From contig JARDYH010000007.1 of NCBI GenBank assembly GCA_029215795.1, positions 18,449,763 to 18,513,762 on the forward strand: a stretch of DNA of 64,000 nucleotides. Direction: 5' to 3'. Source of the DNA: Anniella stebbinsi (Eukaryota; Chordata; Lepidosauria; Squamata; Anniellidae). The notes below the pieces were generated by a model. That model made no database searches and was not told the origin of the DNA. It was given only the letters and a program-made list of their open reading frames with translations. Both the position numbers and the translations under genes were made by a program. Every line of letters starts with the position of its first letter. Within the stretch, counting starts at the first letter, position 1. Shown piece after piece: positions 10,696-23,813 of this stretch.

Positions 10696-13600
10696 CTGAA
10701 AAAGAGCCACAAAAGTTAAGAAAGAACCACAGCTGACAAGTCAAAGACACACAAGTAGAAAAACAAGGGCTACGGGAAGTCGGTTGCTCCGGCCGTAACA
10801 TTTCAGTCCCCGGCATGACAGGCGGCAAGTGATCGTAGTGAAGGGGAATAGCTACCTCCAAGGTCTCAGGCAGGGCCGGTCCTACCATTAGGGCCCAATA
10901 ATGAGGCAGAGTGAGGCAACCACCTCAGAAGATGCTGGGAGGAAGCCGCCAGGTGTTTCCCTGTGTTGGAAGGCAGAGCAGTGTATGCCACATGGCCTGT
11001 TCGGAGCCCCCCTAACTAGCCTGCTGCTTCAGGTGTATTGAAGAATGGCATTGCATCAAGTGCCAGCTTCTGTAAACTGAATGGGGAGGGGTCGCCATCT
11101 AGTTCTTTTCCCCAGGAAGCGAAATATCTTGAGGTGACCCTGGCCTGAGACCTATCCCCATTCATTGAGATGAACCGCAACACCAGCAAGCAGACGCCTG
11201 CCTGCCTGCCTTGCATTTTGCTCGTTTGTGGGTCTAGTATCTCTGAGCACCACTCTGGGAGTCTTAACCCCAAACCAACCCTGTGTTTATTCTACGTTTC
11301 TGCAATTCAATTTCTTGGGGGAACCACATGTTGCCTCCAGTGCAGGCACGGGGATTTAGCTTTGGACTGGACATGTTCAACTTCCTTCTTCAAGATCACC
11401 ATTTCTCCATCCCCATATTTACAAATTGTCAGAAGACCAAAAATAAAATAAAAATGCAGGTCCTTTTAGGGGATGCATTGTTAGTTCCCCTTGGCTTCCC
11501 CACCCCCCTACCCCCCACCCCGACTGCATGCACCACCCTCTGCTTCGTTTGCAGTCCCCACTGCCCACCCCTTGCCAGCTTCCCTGCCGAGATTTGAGGG
11601 GGAAGCCCAGAAGCCCTATCTGCTGTTCACCGCTCCAAAATCTTTTGGATGTGAAGCACTATACTAAATATTGTAAACAAATGACATGAAATAAATACAG
11701 TCACTCCCCATTCGCTTACAGGTTAAAGCAATTACCCTTGTTAGTGTAGTCTTCACAGGGCCAGGATGGACGCAAACACACAGAATCCCGTAGTCTGGGT
11801 ATTCCAGTGACTGGCACATGGTGAGCATGTTTAAAGCAGCCTACAGAGAGAGAGAATACAAAACAATGGGATGCATTTGAGGGCTCAGATAAATCACCAA
11901 AGGAAAGGACACTGGATTCCACTGTATGACTGGGCTAAGAAAAGAAAGAGGAGAGGCACAGGGGCCTGTAAGAAGCAGGAAAAGTCATTATAGAGTTCCT
12001 GACACAAGATCTAATAGCCTGGAAGGAAGAAGGAAAATGCAAGAACCTGGAATTAAATGTGAGGGATACTGTAGCTACATGATCACCATCAACTCTTGTA
12101 CTCTCCTTGGTGTGTGTGTGTGTGTGAGAGAGAGAGAGGTCATGAAAGTTCCCAGCTATCTGGCTAGTAAAGAAATTGGGGGAGGGGGAGGGGGGAGGGG
12201 GGAGAGAGATGAACATGTTCCTGCTATCCAGTGGTGCAGCTAAGTAATTTTAGATCCTGGATTTAATGTTCCTACAGGGCCCATTTTGGACGGCCATATA
12301 CATTACTTCAGTTATGAAGCACACCATTCACATATATTTTCTCTTCCCCCATCCTGCCATTCCATGATTTACAGCTCCTTCTAGTTTCCTGATAGGTTAG
12401 AGCAAAAAGAAAAAGAAAAGAAAAAAATAGAAATAGAAATGCCCATGAGCAGTGGAGGCTGATGGTTCCAATGTCAGCGGGGCTGTGAATCCGCTCCAGG
12501 TTTCAGTCAGAACTCTAAAGGAACTATCCAAGGTGCTGAATCCATTTTGCACCTATTGAAATCCGGAGCAGATTCACTGCCTCCGCTAACATTGGAGCCA
12601 TCAACCTTTACTACTCTCAGACCATATTAATGCCAAACATCGACAGTAATTCGTAACTCCTGCATGGCCCCATAATTATGGAAAATTAGCAAAGAATAGC
12701 AGAACATGCCTCCCCACTCACTGCTGTGCATCGTTTCAGAAAAGGTCACCTCCCTGCAACAGAAGTGCAACTACGTTGGGAGAGGGATGTTATGACCCAC
12801 AAATGAGTCATACATGGATCCTTATTGCACATATCCACATGCATGTGCAGATAATTATGTGGAAAGACCATCAAAGAAGCCCTCAGGAACATACCCCAAG
12901 GCAAGTCACATCAGGCTCCTCTTGCTTTGGAGAGATTCATGTAAATTTCACATGACATACCTTACTGCAGCGGTAGCCAACATTCTGAGCCTTGTGAAAT
13001 TCTTCCATGAGTTCTATGGAGCCTCCACTGCTGGATGTATTGATAATGGCTGCCTTTCTGCAGCTCAGGCCCTCCTGGGGACTTCTCTCAGCTGCCAACT
13101 TCAGCAGAGGCAGAAACACCTTGGGGAGATAATAGACAGTGGCTGTTTTTACGTCCATGGAATGCGTCTTTGTAATGCCAATGATGTCAAAGAGGAAAAA
13201 AAATCAGAGCTGGCTGCATCAAGGTTGAAAGAAATAGTACGGCTTGTGCTTTTGGCACTTTTGAGATCAGAATTGTGGGTTTTCTCCTTCCACAGAGGAC
13301 TTTCCGCGAGCTTCTTCTGTACAAACTACAGCAGAGGTGAGGAAAAGGTGTGCCCCCTAAGAAGGTTGGACTGCAACTCCCATCAGCCATAGCCACCATA
13401 GCCAATAATGAGGAATGATGGCAGTTGTACTCCAATCTCCTCTGGAGGCTTAACCATTCTTGACCTAGATCACATTTGCTCCAAGGACAGGAGTTACTTC
13501 TATTTAAGTTATTACTCGGTCACAGGACTCAAAGTTCAAAGAGTACATTTAAATAGAACCAGGATCATCTCTGTTTTGCCTGGGCTGAGTTTTAATTTGT

Positions 13601-16600
13601 TCATCTTCATCCACTCCATTACAAGCATCAAACAGTGATTTAGAGCAAGAACAATTTCCTTGGATTTAGATGGAAAGGAGAGATACAGTTGGGTGTCATC
13701 AACATATTGGTGGGACCAAACCCAAAACTCTGGATAATGTCTCCCAGCCATTTCATTTATATGTTAAATAGCATGAGGAAAAGATGTAAACCTGAGGGAC
13801 ACCATAGGCCAATGGCCAGAACGTCAAACAAGAAACCTGCAGCAGCATCTTCTGAAGATGCTTCTCCAAGGAGGGCCAAAGCTACAGTAAAACAGTGGCT
13901 CCAAGTTCCATGCCAAAGAGACCTATTAGAAGGCTATCATGATTGATAGTGTTGACATTTCCAATATTTCTGCAAGGAGGCTTCTGCTTGGACTTCATCC
14001 CATCCCATGATCAGAATAGATTCCAGTTCTAGGGGAAGAACATGATGGCAGGTGTGATTATGACCATGCCCTCTTCAACTGACTGTAGCTTTCTGAATCA
14101 AGCTTTTTGAGATTTCTGAATCAGCAGTAAAAAAAGAAAAAAAAAGGGGGTGGGGGAAAGCCCTGCTCTTCAAAGCATGTGCATCCCTCTGGTGGCTGAA
14201 AGATAGTACAGCCAAAATTGATAAGGTGGGGAGGGGGGGATTTGTTAGAATTAATGAACAATGGAAAACTGTTTTTGGGAATTCCAGCTGTGCAAATGTG
14301 CAGTCCCAAAAGTCCATTTGTGCAATTCAAATCATGCAAATGGTGTATTATGTTAGCTGATATAAAGATTGATAATGTGAGAGTGAAAGTAAACAGTCCA
14401 GATTTCTCTAGAACCCCAAATATGATCAACCCCGTTTCTCTCCCATCTACCAAAGACACTCCTAGCCGACTCTGCTGTTACTCTGCCCAAAATGTTCACC
14501 AGTGTTTTCAAGAGGAAGGAAGGCATTTGAAGAAAATGAAAAACTTTTTCCTGACAAAAAACCTGAAGTTTTTGGTGATTTTACACATTTGAAATTGTTT
14601 TAGTTGTTTAAGTGTTTTATGTTTAAAATGTTAGACTATGTTTCATTACCTTGTATTTGTGGTTTGTAATTTTTCTGAACAGCCCAGAGAGCTGTGGCTA
14701 TTTGGCGGTATAGAAATGAAATAAAAAAATAAGGATATTTTTTAAAATATTATAAACATGAAAACCATCCCAAAAAGGAATTCAAGGTGGTTGTACATAA
14801 AACAACTTAAAAATATTTTAAAATAATACATTATAAAATAATACAATTAAAACATTCTAAAGTCTTTTAAAAATTGACACGCATGCAGCTATTTCAACCA
14901 GATACAAAGATATAAACTTAAATCTAAAACTATTAAAAAATGAAGTTTGCTTTAAAATGTCAGTACAAATAAAAACAAGTTGCACACACACACGTGCAGA
15001 AAGGAACGCTGTTGGCATCAGACAGATATCCCATGGGAGGGCATTCCAAGCTGGATACAAACACAAAGACGTAACATCCCCCCACCTCTCCCCTGATAGT
15101 GCCTCTATCTTGTCAGGATTCAGCTTCAATTTAGTAACCCTCATCTATCTCATTATGGAGTCCAGACAATAGTTCCGTACCTCCACAAATGCTACTTTCT
15201 GAAACCAATCCTATTGTACAAATGGAACCACTGTAATACTGTTGGTCTACTAAGATAGTAGCATCGATAGTATCAAAAGCTGCTGAGAAATTAAGGAGAA
15301 GCAACTGAGTTGCATTCCAATGACAGTCAGAGGCCCCCTCTACAAGAATTCGGCTTGACGCCTGGTTGCCCGATTATACGCATCTTCTCACCATCCCTTT
15401 TATGCCTAATTCCTGTAAACGACAGGCAGTGAAGCGCATAACCGGCAGTATGAAACGCGCTTTAAAGTGGTTGAAATGCAGAGAATCGCTTGTTTACATG
15501 GTCATAAAGCGCATTAACTGCCGTGGAAAATTAAAACTCGCTATTTAATGCGCATTCGATAATGCGCATAATCAGACAGAAAAAGCACCTCGACCCCCGA
15601 TTTGCGCTCCGCTCTTGTAGAGGTAAAAATTTTAATGCACCTTGAAAGAGCTTTAAATCGCTCTTGTAGAGGCACCCAGAGTTGACTAACCTCTGCATAC
15701 ATCTCTCCAAATCCCTGGATGAACTTGCCCACTGGCTTCATATAGATGTTAAAGTCCACAAGAGATAAGATGGAAGCTTGTGGGACTCCATGGCTCGACT
15801 CCATGGCTCCATGAAGTTGAGCAACAATCCCCCAAATGCTAGGTGTTGAAACTGACCCTGCTGTATGAATGAAACCACTGTAATACTATCGGTCTAATAA
15901 GATAGTATAATTGTCAGTCTTAAAAACAGCTGAGAAATTAAGGATAATCAAGCGAGTTGCATTCTGCCTGTCTCTCTCCCAACAGAGGTCATCCATCATG
16001 ACCTACACTCAGATTGAAATGGATCTATGTCTTCAGGCTGCAACAATTGAAATGGGATCCCTTGAAAGTGGACGAGTTGGTGCCCTAGACACCTGCACAG
16101 GAACCGTATCAATAATGGCATTGAAGTCAGAGCAAATACAAGCAACGTTATCCTCGAAGTGCCTAACTAACATGCCACAGCAGACCTTTGGAGGTTCCAA
16201 CATAACCATCCCAGGGTTCAGATGTAATGACCCCATTACCACTTGAAAAAGCTCTTCTGGGCAGTTACCCAAGGATGCAATGGAAGTGGAGAAAATAGTT
16301 ATGGTGCCCTCACCACCACAAAGTAGGCATGATCATGTGTCTAGTCATACTCACTATTGCCATTTGGATGCTCATCATAACCCTGATCGTTGTATTGCTC
16401 CAGCTCATTTGTAAAACAGGAAGCCAGCCGGGCTTTACCAGCCCAGAGGGGACACTTGGGAGTGAGCCATTGTGAAAACAATCCTAGCAGATCTCACCAT
16501 TCCATAGTGAGACCATCGTGCGTGCCAGCCACGTAGGTCTGAAAAATCCAGAGCATTCAGGCATTCATCGGATTCTGAAAGTCTCCAGGCATGGACCAAT

Positions 16601-19600
16601 TTAATAGGCCCAGCACTTCTGTATAAGGGGGAAGCCACCATTACTCTAACCCAGGAAGTGAGCTGTCCATGAAAACAGGTTTAAAGACACCCATCCCCTC
16701 CCATTCCAGAACACCAACCTTCTGCTCAGTTGAAAACACCAGGTCAAGAGTGTGTCCAGCAATATGTGTTGGATCGACGACATCCCAATGATTGTCATGG
16801 CAACCATGAAGCCCCATTCAGGACCACCTAAGGCTGCTCCACCCAGCATGGATATTGAAATATGCTAAGGCAGGTAATGCTAGAAAATATCCAGTGTGAC
16901 ATTCTCAAGAGGGACTGCTGCCCTGTGTTTCTGTACACGAGGCATCCTGGAATGCATATGGACACATGCACATTTTATCCAAAAGCAATGTGGGGCCAAC
17001 AGAATAGAGCCCCATCATGACAGGTTTTCTGGATGTACCCCTGATGCTTCTTCTGTCGATATGCCAGGCCATCATAACTCTTGCCGGAGGAATTGTGGGG
17101 TATTCAAAGGGGCTCTCCAGCTACATGAGAAGAAAGAGCTTACCTGGGTCATTTGTAGCGGCCCAATAGTATTGACGGCGTATTCAGCCGCCATCTCCTT
17201 TGCAGTTTCTGCCTGCAGGGTGGTGAAATACATAATGCCAGCATTGTTCATCAGGAGGTTCAGCCCACTTCGTCCAACATGCTTTTGCACTACCTCCGCA
17301 GCTGCCACGATGCTCTTGCGATCAGTGACGTCTGCAGAAGGAGAGCATAATCATTTTCAATATAGTTTAGATCTTGGAGTAGGTGCGGAAGGCAGGATGG
17401 CCTGTTTTTTTGGTGTGGGTTTTTTTAAGGCCCATTTTAAACTCCATACTAGGGTGACCTTAGGGAAAGGAGGACAGGGCTCTTATATCTTTAACAGTTG
17501 TATAGAAAATGGAATTTCAGCAGGTGTCATGTGTATGCATGCAGCACCTGGTGAAATCCCCTCTTCATCACAAGAGTTAAAGCTGCAGGACCTCTGTCCT
17601 CTTTTGTTAGAATTCAATGTGCAATATACAGATAACCAATATCTGTATATAGCAACTCCTAACAGTCGCCAGTAATTATCGTAGGAGACCATCATCCTGT
17701 TAAGAGTATTTCTGCAGCAGGCATCTCTTATCAACCCCCATGAAGAAGGCCTTAAAAAAAAAAACATAGGCCAAAACGCGTTGGGCTTGGAAATAAAGTC
17801 TCTTAGCATTCTGAGAAATGGCTTCTCTCCTTTCTTTTGCCCTGAGTTGGATGCTCTCCTCCTTTTGGTTTTTTTGAAACCTCAGAAGGCCAGCAAAACA
17901 AGAGAGGTTTTGTTGGTGAACCTGCTTTGCACCTTCAGTCATGAGTTCTATTAGACAATGTGGCAGCTACCGCAACTGAGCTGGCAAGGAGAAACAAATG
18001 CTTTCTCTGAAGCCAGGTGTCCACAGAGCATTTGAGTGTCAGCAGGGAACAGAGAGGAGGAACGGCCCATAAACAAGGTTGCTTAAATTAAAAACATGAC
18101 ACAATCAGGTTGCCGGAGGTTGGACTCAAATGAGGCCATTTGAAGTTCAAAGTACTTTATCCTTTATGGAATCTAAGAACACAAAGGCAAGGCTTCCATG
18201 ACAAGATAACATAGCAGCCCAAGGCTTTTGTAGGCCTCCCATAAAGTTCCTTTGCACAGGGATTTTGTGAGAAATAGGACTTCATAACAATGAATCCATC
18301 TGTTGTTTATTTGATTGGCACCACTAGTCAAATAATCATCCAGTTGCCTTGGAAAACATTTGATACTCATCTCATTGTTCTATAATTTATATGCTACCGA
18401 TTCCCCTGCATTTTCTCCTGATGCAAAATGTCTTTGTCTAGTGACTATTTTTCGTGAATGTTAGATACTTATAGCATTTCCAGGCATGTGTATGTTGTAT
18501 GGCTCTATTCAGTTGTGCGTTAATTGATCTTTATTTGCTTGGTTCCTATGCAGCCTTTCTAAATTAATACGTTGCACTGGTTCTGACTACAGCTCCATAC
18601 TTGGCTGCATTTCTACACGAGTCACAAGAACTGCTGACAATCGTAGGAAGAAAGCTGAGAACGCACGGCGCTCGATACCTACCTAAGTGCAGCAACACCA
18701 GATTTGGGTTTTGGGATACCAAGTTATTTATGTCCTGTAAAAGAGAAACATTTTTCCCCTTGATCAAGTTGAAATTGGGCAGCAGTGATGAACTATACAT
18801 TGAGCTGGATTCTAAAGTGCTCAGAGAAAGCTTGGCAACCAGGAATCACACCGGGTGCAGCCTCTAGCTAGAACCGGGTTCTTCTCTGCATGGCCTGGCC
18901 ACTGGCAATTGTCGATCCCTTCAAGTGTGGGTCTCTGCCTCCCGCTTTCCCTGTCGCTATCACCTCTGTCTCTCATTTTGTGCAGCTGCTCACTTGTAGC
19001 AGGGGCTCTCTCTCTCTCTCTTTGCCTTGCTGTTTGCTTTGGCAGTGTGCTGTCAGTTGGGATCTGGGCTATTGGACAAGGTTTCGGGGCTGGGGAGCCA
19101 GGAGACCTGTTGCTCATCAGCTGTAAGGTGCAGGGGGAGGGGGCGGTGGCAGGAAAGCAGTCAGCCAATTAGCAATGGCCGGAAAGAAGCCCAAGAGGCA
19201 CAGAGCAATGTGATTGACTAGCTGCAGCGGTTCACTGCAGAAACACTGGAGCTGGAAGGAAAATAGAATATGTGGGTGAGAGAGAGAGCAACGTGGACCT
19301 GCCCTGGGAGATTTTGCAGAGCGCTCTGTCAGAAATGGTTTTGCGTTAGGTGCGTGGGAGCGGTGCTCCCCATAAACAGATCTCCCCAAGAACTTATGCA
19401 CTCTGCACATCTTATTTTGCCATGCATGACACCTGCTTTTCTGCCTCCATCCTCAGTGGGCACCAACAAGTAATGAGAATTCCAGGTCCAGTGAGCCTGT
19501 TGGAATTTGCCTACCTGGTGAGTTGCCTAAGGAGTCCTTGCTTGGGGAAACCTGGAAAGGCTTGCTGCTTCACCAGGGAGGTGGGGAAGAATGGAGAGCC

Positions 19601-21349
19601 CCCGCCTTGTCTGGGAAAGCCCCCCCCCCTCCCAGTAGCCTGGGCAGTGGTGCCTAGAGTCACTGAGCTGGAAGAACTCCCTCTGATACAGGATCAAGTA
19701 GGTGAGTGCAACATCAGAGTTGAACACAAAGCTTTGTTCAAGGGGAAGTGGATAAGCAGTCTGAAAGCTCTCCATTTTCCCTACAGCTGTGCTGTGCCTT
19801 GCTACTGCATGTCCCTCTCCTTCCGTCACATAATTCCCCATTACAACCTCCCTTTTTGCAACCACCCACAAAGGGTTTATAGCTGTGCTGGTCCATTTGC
19901 TCTGGAGGGCACAATACAACCCTTGATAATCTCCCTGTTTTAGGCTCGTCAAGGGTACAGTGTAGAGGAAACAGCAGGTATGGTACTCGGTCAGTTTCCA
20001 TACTATGAACAGACTTCTAGCTGGGATATTTGTGGTTGTGAAAGGTCTATCTATGAGTACATTGTAAGGCAGCCACATCCAAAATCTAAATACAAATATT
20101 CTTAACTACTGATTAATACCATGAGCATTAGCAGTCCTGCCACCCAATCAGAATTTTACACCTATGTGATGCCAGTATTTCAAAGCACAGCGTTTCGTCG
20201 CAAAGAGGCCTATGACTTGGTGTACATTATTGAAGTCACAAGCGATGCAACCAGATATTGAATCAGACCGCAGGTCTCTCTAATTCAGTATTGCAGAATC
20301 TTTTTCAGTCCGAGGGCCAGATTCTATGTCTGAGAAGCTCTCGGGGCCCCGCATTTGAGTGCTGTGGGCAGAGCTGAAGGCAAAACAGGGCAAAGCTCCA
20401 GGCAAAGGGGGACAGGGCCGAAAGAACAAAATTAGCAGCCTTAGGAGAAACATTTTCAATGCGGAAAATTGCCACGGGAAAGCTGGGGAAACAGGGGAAG
20501 GAGTGAGGCCATTTGGGGAACACGGAGACCTGGATGGGGACCCCACGCAGGCCAGATTTGATTCTGCTGCAAGATTGCCTGCTCTTTATTTGAAAGTTGA
20601 TGTCATTTTTACAGAAAATTAACACACACACATATATATAAATATATATACTATTTTAGAAAACGATGTAACTCCATAAAGCTATGTATATCACCAAAGG
20701 GACATCCAGAATCTTGAAATGTCCTACTCAAAACATAATAAAATCTATTCTTCTATTAAGATGCAATCTTATGCCTAATTACACAGAAAAAAATCCTACA
20801 ACTCCCAGCATGGCCCAGCCAGCCATAACATAATCTGTTTATTTGTCTCTCATTTCGATTCCTCAAGGAGCAAACAATCACCTATGCAAGCAGGTGCTGC
20901 CACAGCGCGGCTGTTCAGGTAGCCAGCCAGCCAGCCAGGACCTCTCCTAAGACATTCCATTCCATGCCTCCTGACCATAATCCCCATTGGGCTACTTGGG
21001 CGCTCTTTCTATCCTTCTGTCCAAGATCCTTTTCACTGGAGATGCTTGGGGTAAGACTTCCCGCCGACACTGTGGTAAATCAACACCTCCCTCCCTTCCC
21101 AACAAGAAACTGCTCTGTCAGAGATGCAACAGCATCAGCTACACGTGAAACAGAATAACAGAGTGGTGTTTTTCATGCCACATTACTGATTCTCACCCTG
21201 TTCTTTTCTTCATCCCTGTCGTTGGATGTAGCAAAGATCCACTGGGGTGGAGTCGGCAGCTCTAGAAACCGCTTCACCAGACCTAGACCAATTCCATTAC
21301 TGGATCCAGTCACCATGACACTGTCAACGGTGAAATCTCTTGTCGCCAT
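10576..21349 (-). CDS. C-factor-like short-chain dehydrogenase, copy A (6 exons, complete)
   Basis: Tandem paralogue of copy B and predicted carbonyl reductase of the SDR family. Exons 21349-21197, 18734-18683, 17331-17144, 13119-12961, 11840-11736 and 10695-10576 join in frame to 258 residues. The cofactor loop is TGSSNGIG, exon 3 gives LLMNNAGI, and exon 4 gives INTSS and GYRCSK. The end is GTFLDWKGHKVPW. Splice sites are GT/AG, and intron phases are identical to copy B. Unlike copy B, the substrate loop reads HPGPVKTTLTR, with Pro in place of the usual Trp, so substrate range may differ. The 5' leader before the ATG is alike in both genes (GCTGCAGCCC). There are no breaks, so it is probably functional. 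RANBP10 lies upstream on the same strand. Confidence 0.9.
11736..11840 (-). CDS. SDR copy A exon 5
   Basis: Encodes AALNMLTMCQSL to HPGPVKTTLTR. Acceptor CTGTAG, donor GTAATT. The Pro after HPG is unusual for the family. Confidence 0.85.
12109..12140 (+). repeat. (TG)n/(AG)n microsatellite
   Basis: A short run of TG units passes into AG units, in intron 4 of SDR copy A. Confidence 0.8.
12450..12613. mobile_element. Fold-back MITE with about 50-base inverted arms
   Basis: The left arm (CAGTGGAGGCTGATGGTTCC, then AATGTCAGCGG) is repeated inverted at the right end (CCGCTAACATTGGAGCCATC). The arms carry scattered substitutions and a short central spacer separates them. A CAGTGG start is hAT-like. 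No coding frame. Confidence 0.65.
12961..13119 (-). CDS. SDR copy A exon 4 (catalytic)
   Basis: Encodes VFLPLLKLAA to VGYRCSK with the catalytic Ser and YxxxK. The chosen acceptor is CCCCAAG before GTG. The upstream CAG, 23 bases earlier, would break the frame. Confidence 0.86.
13440..14040 (-). mobile_element. L2-type LINE reverse-transcriptase fragment
   Basis: The minus strand at 13536-13751 encodes a reverse-transcriptase stretch with YVDDTQLYLSF followed by NKLKLSPGKTE, typical of L2-like LINEs. The plus-strand words GGTGTCATCAACATATTGG and GAGGGACACCATAGGCCA are its complement. It has no complete frame. Confidence 0.8.
14590..14732 (+). mobile_element. L2-type LINE 3' end
   Basis: Contains CAGCCCAGAGAGCTGTGGCT and GGCGGTATAGAAATGAAATAA, matching the tail of the L2 copy ending near 23850. 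Only the 3' tail remains. Confidence 0.7.
15090..15331 (-). mobile_element. L2-type LINE fragment
   Basis: The complement of L2 coding sequence (KLKLNPDKIEALSG on the minus strand) and the shared block GGAACCACTGTAATACTGTT. Because this block recurs at 15870, the fragment is a separate copy from the next one. Confidence 0.7.
15332..15674 (-). mobile_element. MITE with CCTCTACAAGA ends, copy 2
   Basis: The reverse-orientation partner of the element at 512-852. Aligning its complement gives matching blocks in order: TGCCTCTACAAGAG at the start, ATTATGCGCATTATCGAATG in the middle and GAATTCTTGTAGA at the end. Inserted among L2 sequence in intron 3 of SDR copy A. Confidence 0.7.
15675..16880 (-). 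mobile_element. L2-type LINE fragment
   Basis: The minus strand carries HGVPQASILS and NIYMKPVGK, equivalent to the GVPQGSILSP motif of the reverse transcriptase, followed upstream by degraded coding sequence to about 16880. Many stops make it inactive. Confidence 0.75.
17144..17331 (-). CDS. SDR copy A exon 3
   Basis: Encodes VTDRKSIVAAAEVV to PLQMTQ, with the NNAG motif. Acceptor CTGCAG, donor GTAAGC. Confidence 0.88.
17448..17790. mobile_element. TAGGGTGACC-type DNA element, incomplete
   Basis: Begins TAGGGTGACC like the hAT-like element at 2884, but the body differs (AAAGGAGGACAGGGCTCTTA; inverted words AGTTAAAGCTGCAGG). The matching right end is not found. Confidence 0.5.
18683..18734 (-). 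CDS. SDR copy A exon 2
   Basis: A 52-base exon, DINNLVSQNPNLVLLHL, after acceptor TTTTACAG and before donor GTAGGT. It has the same length and phase as copy B exon 2. Confidence 0.85.
21197..21349 (-). CDS. SDR copy A exon 1
   Basis: Start codon and 51 residues, including VMVTGSSNGIGLGLV and PTPPQWIFAT. Donor GTGAGA after AAC AGG, phase 0. A at -3 and G at +4 of the ATG. Confidence 0.88.
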
Positions 21350-21628
21350 TATCCCGGGGCTGCAGCTTCTTTCTCTTGCTTCTTGTATGCTTGGGAAGTT
21401 ACTCCAAATGAGTGTTTCCTAATTAGATGAGACACTGTTAAATAGAAATGCAGCATCTAGTTCCACCTCCCGCAATTTGATATTCAGATAAGATCTATCA
21501 CCAAATAAATTATATAAGTTCCTTTGCTTTTTAACCAAGTCTTGGCGCCAGTGCAAAAAGAAAAAAAAAGGAAGGGGGAAAAAGGAAGCTGCAGAAACTT
21601 GGTAGAGTTGACAAAGTGGAGAGAATGG

Positions 21629-21760
21629 CTGCATTCGGACATCACTTTAAGCCATAATTGGTTAATAAGCTACTCACAGTAGCTTGTTATCCCCCACACA
21701 ATCAGACAAATAAACTACGGTGCGTAGCTTATTAAACTACTGTACAGAATCTGAGTCATC
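21629..21760. mobile_element. Degraded TIR element, CATTCGGACATCA type
   Basis: Has GGACATCACTTTAAGCCATA and repeated words around TAGCTTATTAA in both orientations, like other TIR elements in the window. Confidence 0.4.
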
Positions 21761-22781
21761 CCTCCGCCCGCTGTCCAGCTGCAGTCCTTCCACCCCATCA
21801 TGGTTTATGTATCCCATCATGGCAGAGCAGCTTTCAAACTAAATCCTGGGGGAAAGCCGAGAGGAGCTGGGAAGCATCCGGTTTGGGTTAAATCATCCGA
21901 AGGAGATGAAAATTAAAATCCTTTTGATTGTCCCAATGGAGAAGGGGAGCAAACACACCATGAGTACAGGTTAGAACATGATAGCCAAAGAGGCTAAAGT
22001 GCAACAGTGGAAAAGGGACACACCAGAGACATCTGGGGTGGGACACCATGTTTAGGTGTTCCTATGCAAATGCTAGAAGCCTCTGAGCCAAAATGGGAGA
22101 ATTGGAGTGCTTGGTTTCAAAGGAGAACCTGGACATAGTGGGCATTACAGAAACCTGGTGGAATGGAGAGAACCAGTGGGATACGGTCATCCCTGGATAT
22201 AAACTCTACAGGAAGGAGAGGGAAGGGCGTACTAGGGGCGGTGTTGCTCTGTATGTCAAAGAGGGCATAGCGTCAAGTAGACAAGAGCACCAAAACAGGG
22301 TAGACTCTTCCACAGAAGTGCTGTGGGTGACAATACAGGCCCCCAAACCTAATTTAATGCTAGGAACGTGCTATTGTCCCCCAGACCAAAATGCTTAGGG
22401 TGAACTTGAGACAGAAAACGAAATCAGGGACTCCTTCAAACGAGGAAGTGTTGTAATAATGGGCAATTTCAATTATCTTCACATCAACTGGATGAATGCA
22501 TATTCCAATCATGACAAAGTTACATTTCTTGATGTCCTAAATGACTGTGCACTAGAACAGTTGGTCATGGAACCGACCAGAGGGGAGGCAACCCTGGGCT
22601 TACTCCCGTGGTGTTGCCCAGGACCTAATACGAGATGTAAATATTGTTGAACCAATCAGTAACAGTGACCACAGGGTGATCAGATTCAATATATACTTAA
22701 GTGGGAAACTGCCCAGGAAGTCCAACACTGTCACATTTGACTTCAAAAGAGGAAACTTCTCTAAAATGAGGGAACTGATGA

Positions 22782-23813
22782 CACGCAGCTCTACTTCTCC
22801 TTTTCATCTACATCAGGTGAGGCTGTGGATGTGCTGAACCAGTGCCTGGCTGTGACAATGGACTGGATGAGGGCTAATAAACTGAAACTCAATCCAGACA
22901 AGACTGAGACGCTGTTAGTGGGTGGTTCCGCTGACCGGATGGAGGGTGTTCAACCTGTTCTGGATGGGGTTGCACTCCCCTTGAAGGAGCGGGTTCGTAG
23001 CTTGGGGGTTCTCCTAGAACCATCTCTGTCACTTGAGGCGCAGGTGGCCTCAGTGGCACGGAGTGCCTTCTACCAACTTCGGTTGGTGGCCCAGCGACGT
23101 CCCTATCTGGACAGGGATAACCTGGCTTCAGTTGTCCATGCTCTGGTAACCTCCAAGTTAGATTACTGCAATGCACTCTACGTGGGGCTGCCTTTGAAGG
23201 TGGTTCGGAAGCTGCAGCTTGTGCAAAATGCAGCGGCCAGATTGATAACCAGAACCAGTAGGTTCGAGCATATAAGACCTACTCTGGCCCGCTTACATTG
23301 GCTGCCTGTATGTTTCCGAGCCCGATTCAAGGTGCTGGTTTTAACCTATAAAGCCTTACACGGCTTGGGACCACAATACCTGATGGAACGCCTTTCCCGA
23401 CATGAACCTACCCGAACACTACGTTCAACATCTAAGGCCCTCCTCCGAGTGCCTCCTCCGAGGGAAGCTCGGAGGTCGGCAACAAGAGAGAGGGCCTTCT
23501 CTGTGGCGGCCCCCCAATTGTGGAACGATCTCCCTGACGAGGCCCACCTGGCGCCAACATTGTTATCTTTTTGGCGCCAGGTCAAGACTTTCCTCTTCTC
23601 TCAGGCATTTGGCAATATCTGAGGAGCCTGGGTTTGTTTTTTTGTTTTGTTTTGTTTGTAGCTTTTTGAAGTGTTGTAGTGGTTTTAAATGTACAGATTG
23701 TGTGTATGTTGTATGTTTTTGCTGTTTTAATTTTTGTATATTGTTTTTAATTGTTTTTAATCCTATGTAAACCGCCCAGAGAGCTTCGGCTATGGGGCGG
23801 TATACAAATGTAA

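Noticed and set aside
12814..13392. Plus-strand open frame of 192 codons
   Set aside because: Antisense shadow of SDR copy A exon 4, whose minus-strand frame has catalytic motifs and splice sites.
22825..23622. Open frame of 265 codons as a host gene
   Set aside because: It is the C-terminal part of an L2-type LINE reverse transcriptase, with LINE 3' tail and target duplication.
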